From positions 55,359-119,358 of the forward strand of contig JAIOPX010000105.1 of NCBI GenBank assembly GCA_021413705.1: a stretch of 64,000 bases of DNA, written 5' to 3'. Below are positions 9,706 to 17,778 of the stretch, one piece after another. A program made the position numbers and the translations under genes. This DNA is from Planctomycetota bacterium (GTDB taxonomy: Bacteria; Planctomycetota; Planctomycetia; Pirellulales; UBA7805). A model generated the notes under the pieces. That model was not told the origin of the DNA, made no database searches, and saw only the letters and a program-made list of their open reading frames with translations. How positions within the stretch are numbered: position 1 is the stretch's first letter; each line of letters starts with the position of its first letter.

Positions 9706-10605
9706 ATGAGCGAGCCAACTGCTAAGCCTTCCGAATCCTCACGCGGCTTCAACTGGCGTCGGCTGTTTCAGTTTCGCCTGCGGTCGATTCTGATTCTCAC
9801 GACCATCATTGCCGTCTGGCTGGGCTGGTGGAATAAGGCACGGCAGCAAAGGGATGCGGTGGCGGGTGCATGTGAGGCTGGGTTCGTCGTTGTATATGAT
9901 GAGAGTTTGCCTTGGACGAGCGGCATGGACTTCCCGCCGAAATGGCCTAGATGGTTGTTAGATCACGTTGACAGGGATTACTTTGCAAGTGCCCGCGAGG
10001 TCACGCATGTAGTTTCATTTAAACAAGCCAAATACGTCCCGATCACTGACAAATCTCTTGAGTCCCTCAAGAGATTACCCAATCTGCGAGGAGTCAACCT
10101 CAGCGGCAAGCCAGTAACAGACTCGGGCTTGAAAAACCTCATCGGTATGACTGGCCTACAGCGGATCAACCTCCATGCTACTAAAGTCACCGATGAAGGG
10201 CTGGAGCACCTCAAGGGGCTGACCGCCCTACAAGACATCTACCTCGGCGAAACGCAAATCACTGACGCCGGCTTGGAATACCTAAAGGGGCTGAACCTGC
10301 ACTCACTCGACCTCCGGGAAACCCATATCACGGACGCAGGGCTGCAACGCCTCAAAGGATTGACTTCTCTGAATTTTCTCTACCTCGGCAACACGAAAAT
10401 TACCAATGGTGGCCTGGAACACCTCAAGAGCCTGACCAGCCTCTACGTCCTTGACCTCTCAAATACCGATGTCACTGAAGCAGGCTTGGAACACCTCAAG
10501 GGGCTGACTGCCCTGCAAAACCTCTGTCTTATAAACACCAAAGTCACCGACGCTGGCATGGCACGGTTACAAGCAGCGTTGCCGAATTGCAAGATTGAAC
10601 GCTAA
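9706..10605 (+). CDS. Membrane-anchored leucine-rich-repeat protein
   Basis: 299 residues from the ATG at 9706. Residues ~20-45 form an N-terminal membrane helix (RSILILTTIIAVWLGWW). From residue ~120 there are seven to eight LRRs of about 24 residues with the pattern LxxLxxLxxLxLxxTxITDAGLEHLKGLT. The repeated VTDAGL/ITDAGL variant is the bacterial cysteine-containing-like LRR common in planctomycete genomes. It is probably exported with the LRR solenoid outside, acting in protein-protein binding. Repeats are nearly identical at DNA level (CACCTCAAGG repeated), which invites unequal recombination. Confidence 0.85.
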   Translation: MSEPTAKPSESSRGFNWRRLFQFRLRSILILTTIIAVWLGWWNKARQQRDAVAGACEAGFVVVYDESLPWTSGMDFPPKWPRWLLDHVDRDYFASAREVTHVVSFKQAKYVPITDKSLESLKRLPNLRGVNLSGKPVTDSGLKNLIGMTGLQRINLHATKVTDEGLEHLKGLTALQDIYLGETQITDAGLEYLKGLNLHSLDLRETHITDAGLQRLKGLTSLNFLYLGNTKITNGGLEHLKSLTSLYVLDLSNTDVTEAGLEHLKGLTALQNLCLINTKVTDAGMARLQAALPNCKIER

Positions 10606-10644
10606 CAACACAGTGGGGGACACCCAGCCGGTGGAGCGAGTCTG

Positions 10645-10893
10645 TCACTTACCAAAGAAGCTCGAGATGTCGAAATAAATCTCCCGAGTGCTACCCGCGG
10701 CATCCTGGCAGGTGAGGATGTCATATGGCTTGCCGTCAACTTCAGCCAAGGCTTGGCTGACTAAGCCATAGCCGGGACAATGGCGCGAGATCCACTCGTA
10801 TTCCTCTTCGATGCTGCCCACCACGATGGCGGTCGCGGCAGTCGCGCCTCGATCATCTTCTTGGCGGCCGAAAATTCTGTTTAAAAATCCCAT
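10645..10893 (-). CDS. Small cytosolic protein, unknown function
   Basis: 82 residues from the ATG at 10893 (MGFLNRIFGRQEDD), chosen because GGGAGA lies ~8 bp upstream; an earlier in-frame ATG has no such site. It contains IVVGSIEEEYEWISRHCPGYGLVSQAL and a C-terminal strand-like REIYFDISSFFGK. The sequence looks like a genuine small alpha/beta protein, but I do not recognise it. Confidence 0.55.
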   Translation of the reverse strand: MGFLNRIFGRQEDDRGATAATAIVVGSIEEEYEWISRHCPGYGLVSQALAEVDGKPYDILTCQDAAGSTREIYFDISSFFGK

Positions 10894-11412
10894 GGAATAT
10901 CTCTCCCAATCATGCCAGGGGAGGCCCCGCTTCAAAACTGGTTCAAGTCAAACAGCTTCAGCTTGCCCTAGCCAGCGCGGTCGGCCACGTTCTGCAAATA
11001 ACCAGCCAGCGATGGGGCACACTTCTTCGAGTGCCATGAGCCGCTGTCGTATTGCACGACCGCGTGCTTGTGATCGACGTCAACCGCCAAGTAGCCTCCG
11101 CACTGCAATCGTTCCAAATTATCTTATGGCGCGGAGAATGTTTCGCCTCCGCTCCGGGCTTGCCCCGGCGGTGCTACGACTGGCCAGCTAGAATGGACCG
11201 CCTCTCTCGTAACCTTCCTATGCCCTCTCCCGCGGGCCTGCCGCCGCTTTGCGGCGGCAGGCCCGGGAGAGGGCATAGCAAAGCCAAAAGGTAGGTAGTT
11301 GTATTCTAGCTGGTCAGTCATGGGTTCCGCCGGGGCGAGCCCGACGGTGACCTTTCCCTCTGCTAGCGCCATGCGGCTGAGTCACAACATGGCAGGTGGC
11401 TTTTTTGCCTAC
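10894..11412. other. Non-coding stretch with a large hairpin
   Basis: No convincing gene is seen in this ~520 bp. It contains the long inverted repeat at 11218-11276. Open frames here lack protein-like composition. Confidence 0.5.
11218..11276. repeat. Large near-perfect inverted repeat (hairpin)
   Basis: The left arm TATGCCCTCTCCCGCGGGCC continues to CTGCCGCCGC, and the right arm is its reverse complement except for a 2-nt bulge (CG) in the left arm. Arms are ~27 nt with a very short TTT loop. No T-tract follows, so it is not a simple intrinsic terminator. It resembles the GC-rich palindromic intergenic repeats of planctomycete genomes. Confidence 0.8.
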
Positions 11413-11440
11413 TTGATTTTTGCGGCGAATCTGATATGGT
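11413..11440 (+). promoter_or_regulatory. Candidate sigma-70 promoter of the terminator-ended RNA
   Basis: TTGATT (11413-11418), a 16-bp spacer, then TATGGT (11435-11440). Transcription would start near 11447, exactly at the base of the first hairpin of the candidate RNA. Confidence 0.5.
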
Positions 11441-11446
11441 GAGGGG

Positions 11447-11600
11447 GTGTCAAATGGCGGTATTCGCTCCTCGAAGAGCGAAACGCCTGACACGTGCGAG
11501 GTATCCTATCAGAGCTTGGGCTGAAGCCTAAACACTTCAGGATCAGGTATCAGAAGAGCCCGCCCTAACACGCTTCACCGCGTAGTAGGGTGGGCTTTTT
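11447..11600 (+). ncRNA. Candidate structured small RNA ending in an intrinsic terminator
   Basis: The ~154-nt segment begins with a long hairpin: GTGTCA pairs with TGACAC, GGCG with CGCC, and TTCGCTC with GAGCGAA. A second hairpin is CTGAAG...CTTCAG (11521-11540). It ends in a strong intrinsic terminator (11558-11600). A plausible promoter sits directly upstream and no ORF overlaps it. Size and isolation would suit a 6S-like or other regulatory RNA, but I cannot match it to a family, so this is a structural call only. Confidence 0.5.
11558..11600 (+). terminator. Intrinsic terminator
   Basis: The stem GCCCGCCCTA pairs with TAGGGTGGGC (one mismatch), with an 18-nt loop, followed directly by TTTTT. 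Confidence 0.75.
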
Positions 11601-12281
11601 GCGTTGGAGTACAGGCTTTAGCCTGCGTCGTTAAGGCATATTTTCGACGCAAAGACGCGAAGGGGCAAAGACCCCGGCGCGCCGGGACATGCTGCGCGCA
11701 AAGAAGAAAGGGAATCACGAAAAAGCGAAAGGAGGAAATCACGAAAAAGGAAAACAACGCAGGAAAGTCTTTGGTGTGAGCCAGAGAAGCGCGTGGCACT
11801 TTGAATTATTTCGTGAAACGACTGCGCTGAAGGTGCGCGCTGAAGGAAGAAGCTTGGCCACGGATGAACACGGACGCAACACGGATCGGACGAGCAAGGG
11901 TATCCACGGAGAACACAGAACTCGCACAGAAGGGAGAGCTGAAAGGCAGGTTGGAGCATTCGGCCTTCTCCTCGTCTTCTGCCTTCTTCAGCGCTTTTCT
12001 GTGCTCTCTTTGGATCAACCTCCTCACTATCCAATGCGGAGAACAGACCGGAGAACAGACCGGAGAACAGGCGGAGAACAGGCGGAGAACAGGCGGAGAA
12101 CAGGCGGAGAACAGAATGAGTAACCTGTTGTCGAGCAACAAGTTGCGCCGGAGAACACGAGGAGTGCCGAAAGCTCTGCGAGAGATGCGAGCAGCGGCAG
12201 CGTTGTGAAGTGGGCTCCGACCTCGGAGTAAGTAAATAAGATCCGCAACTGACGGACCCCCATCGGGAGCCTGGATGCGGA
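11601..12281. other. Non-coding region with tandem repeats
   Basis: No supported gene in ~680 bp. The first part holds a small hairpin (acaggctttagcctg) and purine-rich, low-complexity DNA (repeated aaagg, gaaaaag). The second part holds the tandem repeat at 12037-12114. Reading frames here have no protein-like features. Confidence 0.5.
12037..12114. repeat. Tandem repeat of CGGAGAACAG units
   Basis: Seven consecutive units: two of 12 bp (CGGAGAACAGAC), four of 11 bp (CGGAGAACAGG), and a final partial unit. The purine-rich GGAGAACAG word also occurs in the repetitive insertion inside mnmG 800 bp downstream (AGGAGAACAG). Confidence 0.9.
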
Positions 12282-12287
12282 TACAAT
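12282..12287 (+). promoter_or_regulatory. Candidate -10 box of mnmG, leaderless arrangement
   Basis: TACAAT ends 6 bp before the mnmG ATG at 12294. There is no Shine-Dalgarno sequence and no good -35 box. Confidence 0.4.
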
Positions 12288-12293
12288 CACTCT

Positions 12294-14372
12294 ATGACCA
12301 AACCTTCCTCCACCTATGACTATGACGTGATTGTCGTCGGCGCGGGCCATGCCGGGGTCGAGGCGGCGTTGGCGTCGGCCCGTTTGGGGGCGAAAACGGC
12401 CCTGCTGACGACCAATCTCGACACCGTGGCTCAGATGAGCTGCAACCCGGCCATCGGGGGCGTGGCCAAGGGGCAGATTGTGCGCGAGATCGATGCCCTG
12501 GGTGGGGCCATGGGGCAGGCGATCGATGCCACGGGGATTCAGTTTCGGATGCTCAACCGCCGCAAGGGGCCGGCCATGCACAGTCCTCGGGCCCAGGCGG
12601 ACAAGAAGCTGTATCAGCAGCAGGTGAAGTTCGTCGTCGAGCAGCAGCCGAATCTCGATTTGCGGCAGGAGATGGTGGAGGATTTGATAACAGCCCCCGT
12701 CCCTTTCACACCTCTTGCCCACCTCCCGACCACATCTCTTACTCCCCTCCCTTTTAGGGAGGGGTTGGGGGAGGGTCTTCAGGAAGAGATTCGCGGTATC
12801 GAAACCGACTCGCTTAGCCCCTCTCCCAGCCTCTCCCCAAAGGGGAGAGGAGCAGGAGAAAACGAGGGAAGCGGAGTAGGAGAACAGGAGGGGACTGGAG
12901 CAGGAGAACCAGAGGGGACCGGAGTCAAGATAGTCGGCATCCGTTGCCGGGGCGATGTCGTTTATCGTGCCCGGGCCGTTGTGCTGACGACCGGAACTTT
13001 TCTTCAGGCCGTGATGCACACCGGCGAAGCGCAGACGCCCGGCGGGCGCGGCGGCGAGGGGACCACACATGGGCTGAGCCGCGCGCTCGATCGACTGGGT
13101 TTCCGCATTGCTCGATTCAAAACCGGCACGCCGCCGCGGCTCAATGGGCGAACTATCGACTACTCGCAGCTCGAACTTCAGCCGGGGGATGACGAGCCGC
13201 AGCCGTTTTCGTTTCTCACCGATCGGATCTCGATCGAGCAGATGCCTTGCTGGATCACACACACCAGCGCCGAGATTCATGACTTGATCCGGGCAAACCT
13301 GTCGCGGGCGCCGATGTATTGCGGGCAGATCCAATCGCGCGGGCCGCGCTATTGCCCGTCGATCGAGGACAAGGTGGTACGGTTTGCGGACAAGGCATCG
13401 CATCAGTTGTTTCTGGAGCCTGAAGGGCGCAGCACATGCGAGGTCTACGTTAACGGGATTTCGACCAGCCTGCCGCGCGATGTGCAGGAGGGGATCATTC
13501 GCCTTGTGCCGGGGCTGGAGAAGGCCCAGATCATGCGCTATGGTTATGCCGTGGAGTACGACTTTTGTCCGCCCGACCAATTGTGGCCGACGCTGGAAAC
13601 GAAGCGCGTTCCAGGCTTGTATTTTGCGGGGCAGATCAACGGCACGACTGGCTATGAGGAAGCGGGCGCCCAGGGGCTGGTGGCGGGGGCCAACGCGGCG
13701 CTGGCGGTGGCGGGGCGTGAGCCAATGATCCTGTCGCGCGATGCGGCCTACATCGGCGTCTTGGTGGACGACCTGGTTACGGTGGGGGTCGATGAGCCCT
13801 ATCGGATGTTCACCAGCCGGGCGGAGTTTCGGTTGCTATTGCGGCAGGACAATGCCGATCGGCGGTTGACGCCGCTGGCCCATCGCCTGGGTTTGGCCGA
13901 TTCGCGGCGTGCCGAGCGATTGGCGATCAAAGAGGCGGAGATTGAGCGGGTGCGGAAAATACTCGATGCCCATTGGACCGAGGATGTCACGCTGACCAAA
14001 TTACTTCGCCGCAGTGAGAGCGAGTGGCCCGACGTTGTTGCGAGGATGCCGCAGCTTGCCGAGACTTCCCTCGAAGCCGCCCAGCAACTGACCTACGACA
14101 TTAAGTATGCAGGATATATTGAGCGGCAGCAGACGGAAGTGGCTCGTCAGCACCGAATGGCGGAGAAGGTAATACCGGCGACGTTCGACTATGCGAAAAT
14201 TAATTCGTTGCGGCTTGAGGCGAGGGAAAAGCTTTCGAAGATTCGTCCGCTCACACTTGCGCAAGCTGGGCGAATCAGTGGGATCACACCTGCCGACTTG
14301 GCGTTGGTGGTCGTGCATCTCAATCAACCTCGAACAATGCGGTACGATGAGGATTCAAGGCTGTCTCCATAG
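12294..14372 (+). CDS. mnmG: MnmG (GidA), tRNA uridine-34 carboxymethylaminomethyl-modification flavoprotein, with in-frame insertion
   Basis: 692 residues, against ~620-630 in most bacteria. The FAD loop VVGAGHAGVEAA (residues ~14-25), MSCNPAIGGVAKG, the GPRYCPSIEDKV block, GQINGTTGYEEAGAQG and the C-terminal EGYxxRQ-like GYIERQQ helix are all present, so the enzyme core is complete. With MnmE it installs cmnm5 or related groups on U34 of tRNA in the cytoplasm. The extra length is one block between MVEDLIT (residue ~133) and VKIVGIRC (residue ~211). This block is encoded by repeat DNA (see 12690-12920) and sits in a surface region between two strands of the FAD domain. The start is apparently leaderless. 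Confidence 0.95.
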   Translation: MTKPSSTYDYDVIVVGAGHAGVEAALASARLGAKTALLTTNLDTVAQMSCNPAIGGVAKGQIVREIDALGGAMGQAIDATGIQFRMLNRRKGPAMHSPRAQADKKLYQQQVKFVVEQQPNLDLRQEMVEDLITAPVPFTPLAHLPTTSLTPLPFREGLGEGLQEEIRGIETDSLSPSPSLSPKGRGAGENEGSGVGEQEGTGAGEPEGTGVKIVGIRCRGDVVYRARAVVLTTGTFLQAVMHTGEAQTPGGRGGEGTTHGLSRALDRLGFRIARFKTGTPPRLNGRTIDYSQLELQPGDDEPQPFSFLTDRISIEQMPCWITHTSAEIHDLIRANLSRAPMYCGQIQSRGPRYCPSIEDKVVRFADKASHQLFLEPEGRSTCEVYVNGISTSLPRDVQEGIIRLVPGLEKAQIMRYGYAVEYDFCPPDQLWPTLETKRVPGLYFAGQINGTTGYEEAGAQGLVAGANAALAVAGREPMILSRDAAYIGVLVDDLVTVGVDEPYRMFTSRAEFRLLLRQDNADRRLTPLAHRLGLADSRRAERLAIKEAEIERVRKILDAHWTEDVTLTKLLRRSESEWPDVVARMPQLAETSLEAAQQLTYDIKYAGYIERQQTEVARQHRMAEKVIPATFDYAKINSLRLEAREKLSKIRPLTLAQAGRISGITPADLALVVVHLNQPRTMRYDEDSRLSP
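12690..12920 (+). repeat. In-frame repetitive insertion inside mnmG
   Basis: About 231 bp (77 codons) with no counterpart in MnmG. It holds two mini-palindromes: CCCCTCCC-TTTTA-GGGAGGGG (12744-12764) and CTCTCCCC-AAA-GGGGAGAG (12831-12849). These are followed by a 24-bp purine-rich tandem repeat (~12866-12920) encoding 8-residue units of the type EGTGAGEP. The encoded peptide is Pro/Ser/Gly/Glu-rich and probably disordered. The length is a multiple of three and contains no stop in this frame. Confidence 0.8.
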
Positions 14373-14561
14373 TCTCGGCAATCCGCAGCGATTTTTGATT
14401 TTGGTGCCGACGCTAGATTACATCAGCAGGTATTGATGTGTTCTTCGGCGGGTTCCGGATTGGCTCAAATATCTAGAACCCAGAAAAGCATGGTAATTGA
14501 GGCAAATCGGGTTAAGTCATAAGCCTAGACGTATGCGTCGTTTGCGCTAAAGAGATCGATA
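14373..14561. other. Intergenic region downstream of mnmG
   Basis: The mnmG to response-regulator gap is 446 bp in total. I see no gene here; the second half carries a promoter (14562) and a leader hairpin (14779). Confidence 0.5.
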
Positions 14562-14589
14562 TTGACGCACCGGCCACGCCCGATATAAT
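14562..14589 (+). promoter_or_regulatory. Near-consensus sigma-70 promoter for the response-regulator/kinase operon
   Basis: TTGACG (14562-14567), a 16-bp spacer, then TATAAT (14584-14589). It gives a ~225-nt leader to the response regulator at 14819. The -10 box and its downstream flank, TATAATTCGGCAGCA, are identical to those of the promoter at 25866-25894. Confidence 0.65.
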
Positions 14590-14778
14590 TCGGCAGCAAT
14601 GGCAATCTCGGCAAGCCTGGGAGCGCCAACGGAATAGATGCCTTGTAGGGGTCAGGGCGCTTGACCGCCAATACATGGATGGGGCGAGATTCTTATCTGG
14701 CTAAACACGGAGGACTAGGAGCCGTTGTGTAGCGCTTGCAGGAACGCACGCGCGCTAATGCGCAACGGTCCCGCTGGT

Positions 14779-14799
14779 CTAGCCCCTTCAAGGGGCTAG
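14779..14799 (+). repeat. Leader hairpin upstream of the response regulator
   Basis: CTAGCCCC-TTCAA-GGGGCTAG is a perfect 8-bp stem that ends 20 bp before the ATG, just upstream of the AAGGA ribosome-binding site. It could influence translation; no T-tract follows. Confidence 0.6.
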
Positions 14800-14818
14800 G
14801 AAGGTGGTTAAGGAACGC

Positions 14819-15400
14819 ATGAAAACAGTTTTCACGACCGGAGAAGCGGCCAAAATTTGCAAGGTCAGCCAACAGACGATCATTCGTTGCTTTGATTCGG
14901 GACAGCTCAAGGGTTTCCGCGTGCCGGGGAGCCGTTTTCGCCGTATACCACGCGAATTGCTCTTCAACTTTATGCGGGACAACGGCATTCCGACCGACGC
15001 TCTGGAGAGCGGCAAGCGGAAGATTCTGGTGGTGGACGACGATGTCGAATTGGTCGAACTGATCACCGAAGTTCTGGAGCGGGACGGCCGATTTGAAGTG
15101 CGGAGCGTCAACAACGGCTTCGATGCTGGCATGATGGTCAAGGACTATCAGCCGGATTTGATCGTGCTGGATGTGATGCTGCCGGACATCAACGGCAAGG
15201 AAGTCTGCCAGCGAGTGCGCAGCGATAAGTCGATGGACTCGGTCAAAATTGTCTGCATTTCCGGCATGGTGGAAGACGACAAAGTGGACGAACTCAAAGC
15301 GGCTGGCGCCAACGATTTCATGCGCAAACCGTTTGAGGTCGATCGGCTGGTCGATCGGATCTGCAATTTGCTGGACATTGAGACTACCGCCACGACGTAG
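14819..15400 (+). CDS. Response regulator with an N-terminal excisionase/MerR-like HTH and C-terminal receiver
   Basis: 193 residues from the ATG at 14819 (AAGGA 4-5 bp upstream). Residues 1-55 read as an excisionase-type HTH: FTTGEAAKICKVSQQTIIRCFDSGQLKGFRVPGSRFRRIP, the DNA-binding helix pair plus wing of HTH_17. Residues ~68-185 are a receiver domain with the acidic DDD, phospho-acceptor Asp in LIVLDVMLP, a Ser in CISGM, and the Lys in RKPF. The order DNA-binding domain then receiver is reversed from the usual OmpR/NarL layout. The histidine kinase starts 6 bp after the stop, so they form a two-component operon. Confidence 0.88.
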   Translation: MKTVFTTGEAAKICKVSQQTIIRCFDSGQLKGFRVPGSRFRRIPRELLFNFMRDNGIPTDALESGKRKILVVDDDVELVELITEVLERDGRFEVRSVNNGFDAGMMVKDYQPDLIVLDVMLPDINGKEVCQRVRSDKSMDSVKIVCISGMVEDDKVDELKAAGANDFMRKPFEVDRLVDRICNLLDIETTATT

Positions 15401-15406
15401 TTTATC

Positions 15407-16240
15407 GTGGACCCAACTCACACTCAGCCATCCGATGATCTGGCTCAGCGGCTGCACCGTCTGAACGAACTGGAAACCCGGTTCGATCAGTTGTTGGAGC
15501 AGGCCAAGTTGGAGGCGATGTACAATCTCGCCGCCGGCGCAGGCCACGAGATCAACAATCCGCTGGGAAGCATCGCCGGCTGGGCACAGCTATTGCTGCG
15601 CGATGAACCGGACAAAGAGCGGCGTCGCACGCTCGCCAAGATCAATGCGCAGGCGTTTCGCGCGCATGAGATGATCGCGGACATGATGCTCTTTGCCCGG
15701 CCTCCTGAGCCGGTCATGGCTGAGGTAGATCTGGTTCCCTTGGTGGACGAAGCGCTGGCGGGCCTCAGCGAAGAAGCTGCCCGCCGCAGCACGCGGCTGC
15801 TTCGGCTGCCGGGCGAGGCGCCGATTGTCGTGCGGGCTGATCGAGTGCAGATCTACGCGGCTCTGCGGGCGATGTGCGTCAACGCCCTCGAAGCGATTGG
15901 GGCCGATGGCAACATCGATGTCACGATCCAACGCGCGGTGCGACCGCAGAATGGACTTTCGCACGGTGCCGATCGTAGTGTCTCCGACGCGGCCGAGATC
16001 ATTATTCGGGACGATGGGCCCGGTATCGCTCCGCAGGTGCGCCGTCATTTGTTCGATCCGTTTTTCTCAGGGCGCGAAGCCGGCCGCGGGTTGGGCTTTG
16101 GCCTTTCCAAATGCTGGCGGATTGTCACCAATCACGGCGGGAGCATTGATGTGGCCAGCGAAGCCGGGCATGGTGCCCGGTTTACGATCTCTCTTCCGGC
16201 AAACCAGACAACCGCTGCTCCATCCAAGGCTCAGACATAA
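15407..16240 (+). CDS. Soluble sensor histidine kinase (HisKA plus HATPase)
   Basis: 277 residues from a GTG. There is no membrane segment or recognisable sensor domain: a ~35-residue coiled-coil-like N-terminus (LHRLNELETRFDQLLEQAK) leads straight into the H-box GHEINNPLGSIAGWAQLLL, the NtrB/PAS-kinase-type dimerisation helix. The ATPase shows an N-box (RAMCVNALEAIG), G1 IIRDDGPGI, F-box LFDPFFSG and G2 GRGLGFGLS. Input probably comes through a partner protein. The cognate regulator is 6 bp upstream. The last 59 bp overlap the 3' end of the convergent gene at 16182-17081. Confidence 0.88.
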   Translation: MDPTHTQPSDDLAQRLHRLNELETRFDQLLEQAKLEAMYNLAAGAGHEINNPLGSIAGWAQLLLRDEPDKERRRTLAKINAQAFRAHEMIADMMLFARPPEPVMAEVDLVPLVDEALAGLSEEAARRSTRLLRLPGEAPIVVRADRVQIYAALRAMCVNALEAIGADGNIDVTIQRAVRPQNGLSHGADRSVSDAAEIIIRDDGPGIAPQVRRHLFDPFFSGREAGRGLGFGLSKCWRIVTNHGGSIDVASEAGHGARFTISLPANQTTAAPSKAQT

Positions 16241-17081
16241 ATCTCCACAACACGCTGCGCAATATGTGCTCGAGTGCAGCACGAACATCGGCTGGCATGG
16301 CTGTTGCAGGCTGATGGCTGATGCGGTCGTAAAATCCTTCCCAGGTTAATTCGACCGGCCAGCCATATTGTTCGGCAGCGGCGTTGACCCGCTGTTGCAC
16401 GCGCAGCGCCCATAACACGCCGAAAGCATCACGAAAGTCGATCCATAGGCGATCCAGTGGATCGCGAGCTTGCCAAGCCGGCAACATCAGCGCGGCTGCC
16501 GCGCGCCATCGCAGCAGCAGGACTGCCACAATCAACACGCCCAGCCCGGCCGTCATGCGAGACTGTTGAGGCGCCCAAGTTGGCCCGCTGCTGGTCAGGA
16601 GATGGGGTGCCAGCAAGATCAACTGCCCAAACGCCAGAGCGACCGCCGCCAGCCAGTAGCGGGTTGGCATGGTGTTTAAGATCCCCACGCCGATCAGGCC
16701 CAGCATGAACCACGACCATGGCGCTTCGATGGCAATCTCCCCACCGGTTCGTCCCCCCTGGAACGCGGGCACCAGCAGGATGGCATACAGCGTGGCCACT
16801 ACAAATTGCCAGGCATTGTGCTGCGGACGTCGAGCACCCAACAGCGCCACCAAGGGGCACAGGGTGGAAACCTCTGCGGCGTAGGTAAATAATGCGGTCA
16901 GGGGGACGTCGGCCGCCAGCGATGGCAATGCGGCGAAAGAAGCCATCGTTAGGGTTGCCGCGGAAATGATCCCCCACAGCCAGGGGCCGATCAGCGTACT
17001 ACCGCGCAAGGGCTTGCCGCTCTGCATCAATAGCAGCGTTAGTGCAAGCCCCAAAGCGGTGTTCAACAGGGATGCCGCCAC
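16182..17081 (-). CDS. Polytopic membrane protein, unknown function
   Basis: 299 residues with about seven hydrophobic helices in the first 220 residues (NTALGLALTLLLMQSG, LWGIISAATLTMASFAALP, FVVATLYAILLVPAF, WFMLGLIGVGIL, and others). A cytoplasmic C-terminal ~85-residue tail follows, with DRLWIDFRDAFGVLWALRVQQRVNAAAEQYGW. I do not recognise the family. Its 3' end overlaps the kinase gene by 59 bp in convergent orientation. Confidence 0.65.
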   Translation of the reverse strand: MAASLLNTALGLALTLLLMQSGKPLRGSTLIGPWLWGIISAATLTMASFAALPSLAADVPLTALFTYAAEVSTLCPLVALLGARRPQHNAWQFVVATLYAILLVPAFQGGRTGGEIAIEAPWSWFMLGLIGVGILNTMPTRYWLAAVALAFGQLILLAPHLLTSSGPTWAPQQSRMTAGLGVLIVAVLLLRWRAAAALMLPAWQARDPLDRLWIDFRDAFGVLWALRVQQRVNAAAEQYGWPVELTWEGFYDRISHQPATAMPADVRAALEHILRSVLWRFMSEPWMEQRLSGLPEERS

Positions 17082-17459
17082 CCGCGTGTTGCTCCTGGCG
17101 TGGTCCTACGATCCGACGTGATGTTGCGACCGCTAAGAGTCGCAAGGTCGAGGCTGTTGCCGTTTGGCAATCGCCGCTGAGAGAGATGATAGCAGCAACA
17201 TGGCGGTACAACAGAGGATACGACTGCGGCCCGGGCTCGATTTACATCGGCGGGGGCTTTCCCCAGGCGAAAAAAACATACGCGAGGCATTTGCACATCG
17301 TCGATTTGGGGGGCATGCTTATCTCAGGCGCATGGAGGTAACACCTTCGCGGTACCCAGCCTGCGAATGTGTGGCAGTTCCCACAACCTGACAAGTTCCT
17401 TACCCCGTGGGTCTTCAGGGTGGACTGAGCAAGGCGAACACAAAGGAGTGACAAATGCC
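17082..17459. other. Intergenic region between divergent genes
   Basis: About 380 bp without a supported gene. It holds the upstream regions of the membrane protein (minus) and the small Cys-rich protein (plus). No clear promoter match was found. Confidence 0.4.
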
Positions 17460-17756
17460 ATGAGCAAAATAGCACTGTTATCGATGGTTCTTGTTTTGGG
17501 TCTTTCGGGCGTCGGCTTGGCGGGCGGATTGATGTCGGCGGACGAAGGGGTCAACTCATTTTTGGACCAACCCACCGTGAGTTATCCAAGCGATCACGGC
17601 TATCAACGAGTGAACTGGTTTGTAGGCTACGATCCGATCTACGGCAGTTGCAGCCAGAATATCTGGGACGGCTACTGCCCGAAGAAGTGCCATAATGGTC
17701 GTGGCAAGCGTTGCGGGGCGAAGGCGAGTTGCGGGCAAGGTGCGTGCGGGCAGTAG
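17460..17756 (+). CDS. Small secreted Cys-rich protein
   Basis: 98 residues from the ATG at 17460, with AAAGGAG 11 bp upstream. A signal peptide is evident (SKIALLSMVLVLGLSGVGLA, cleavage near LAGG). The mature part is short, with Tyr/Trp (NWFVGYDPIYGS) and six Cys in the last 35 residues (CSQNIWDGYCPKKCHNG...CGAKASCGQGACG). The Cys/Gly/Lys tail suggests disulfides or metal binding. I know no named family. A hairpin and terminator follow. Confidence 0.65.
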   Translation: MSKIALLSMVLVLGLSGVGLAGGLMSADEGVNSFLDQPTVSYPSDHGYQRVNWFVGYDPIYGSCSQNIWDGYCPKKCHNGRGKRCGAKASCGQGACGQ

Positions 17757-17778
17757 CTGAAGTCATGAGACTTTAGCC

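Noticed and set aside
12037..12114. Tandem repeat considered as a CRISPR array
   Set aside because: Units are 11-12 bp with no spacers and no cas genes nearby.
11689..12208. Plus-strand frames of 114-144 codons before mnmG
   Set aside because: They are made of purine-rich low-complexity DNA and the 11/12-bp tandem repeat, with no start signals.
12027..13580. 517-codon open frame on the minus strand through mnmG
   Set aside because: It is antisense to the conserved mnmG frame and has no coherent protein features. Its length comes from codon bias and from the repeat insertion being open in several frames.
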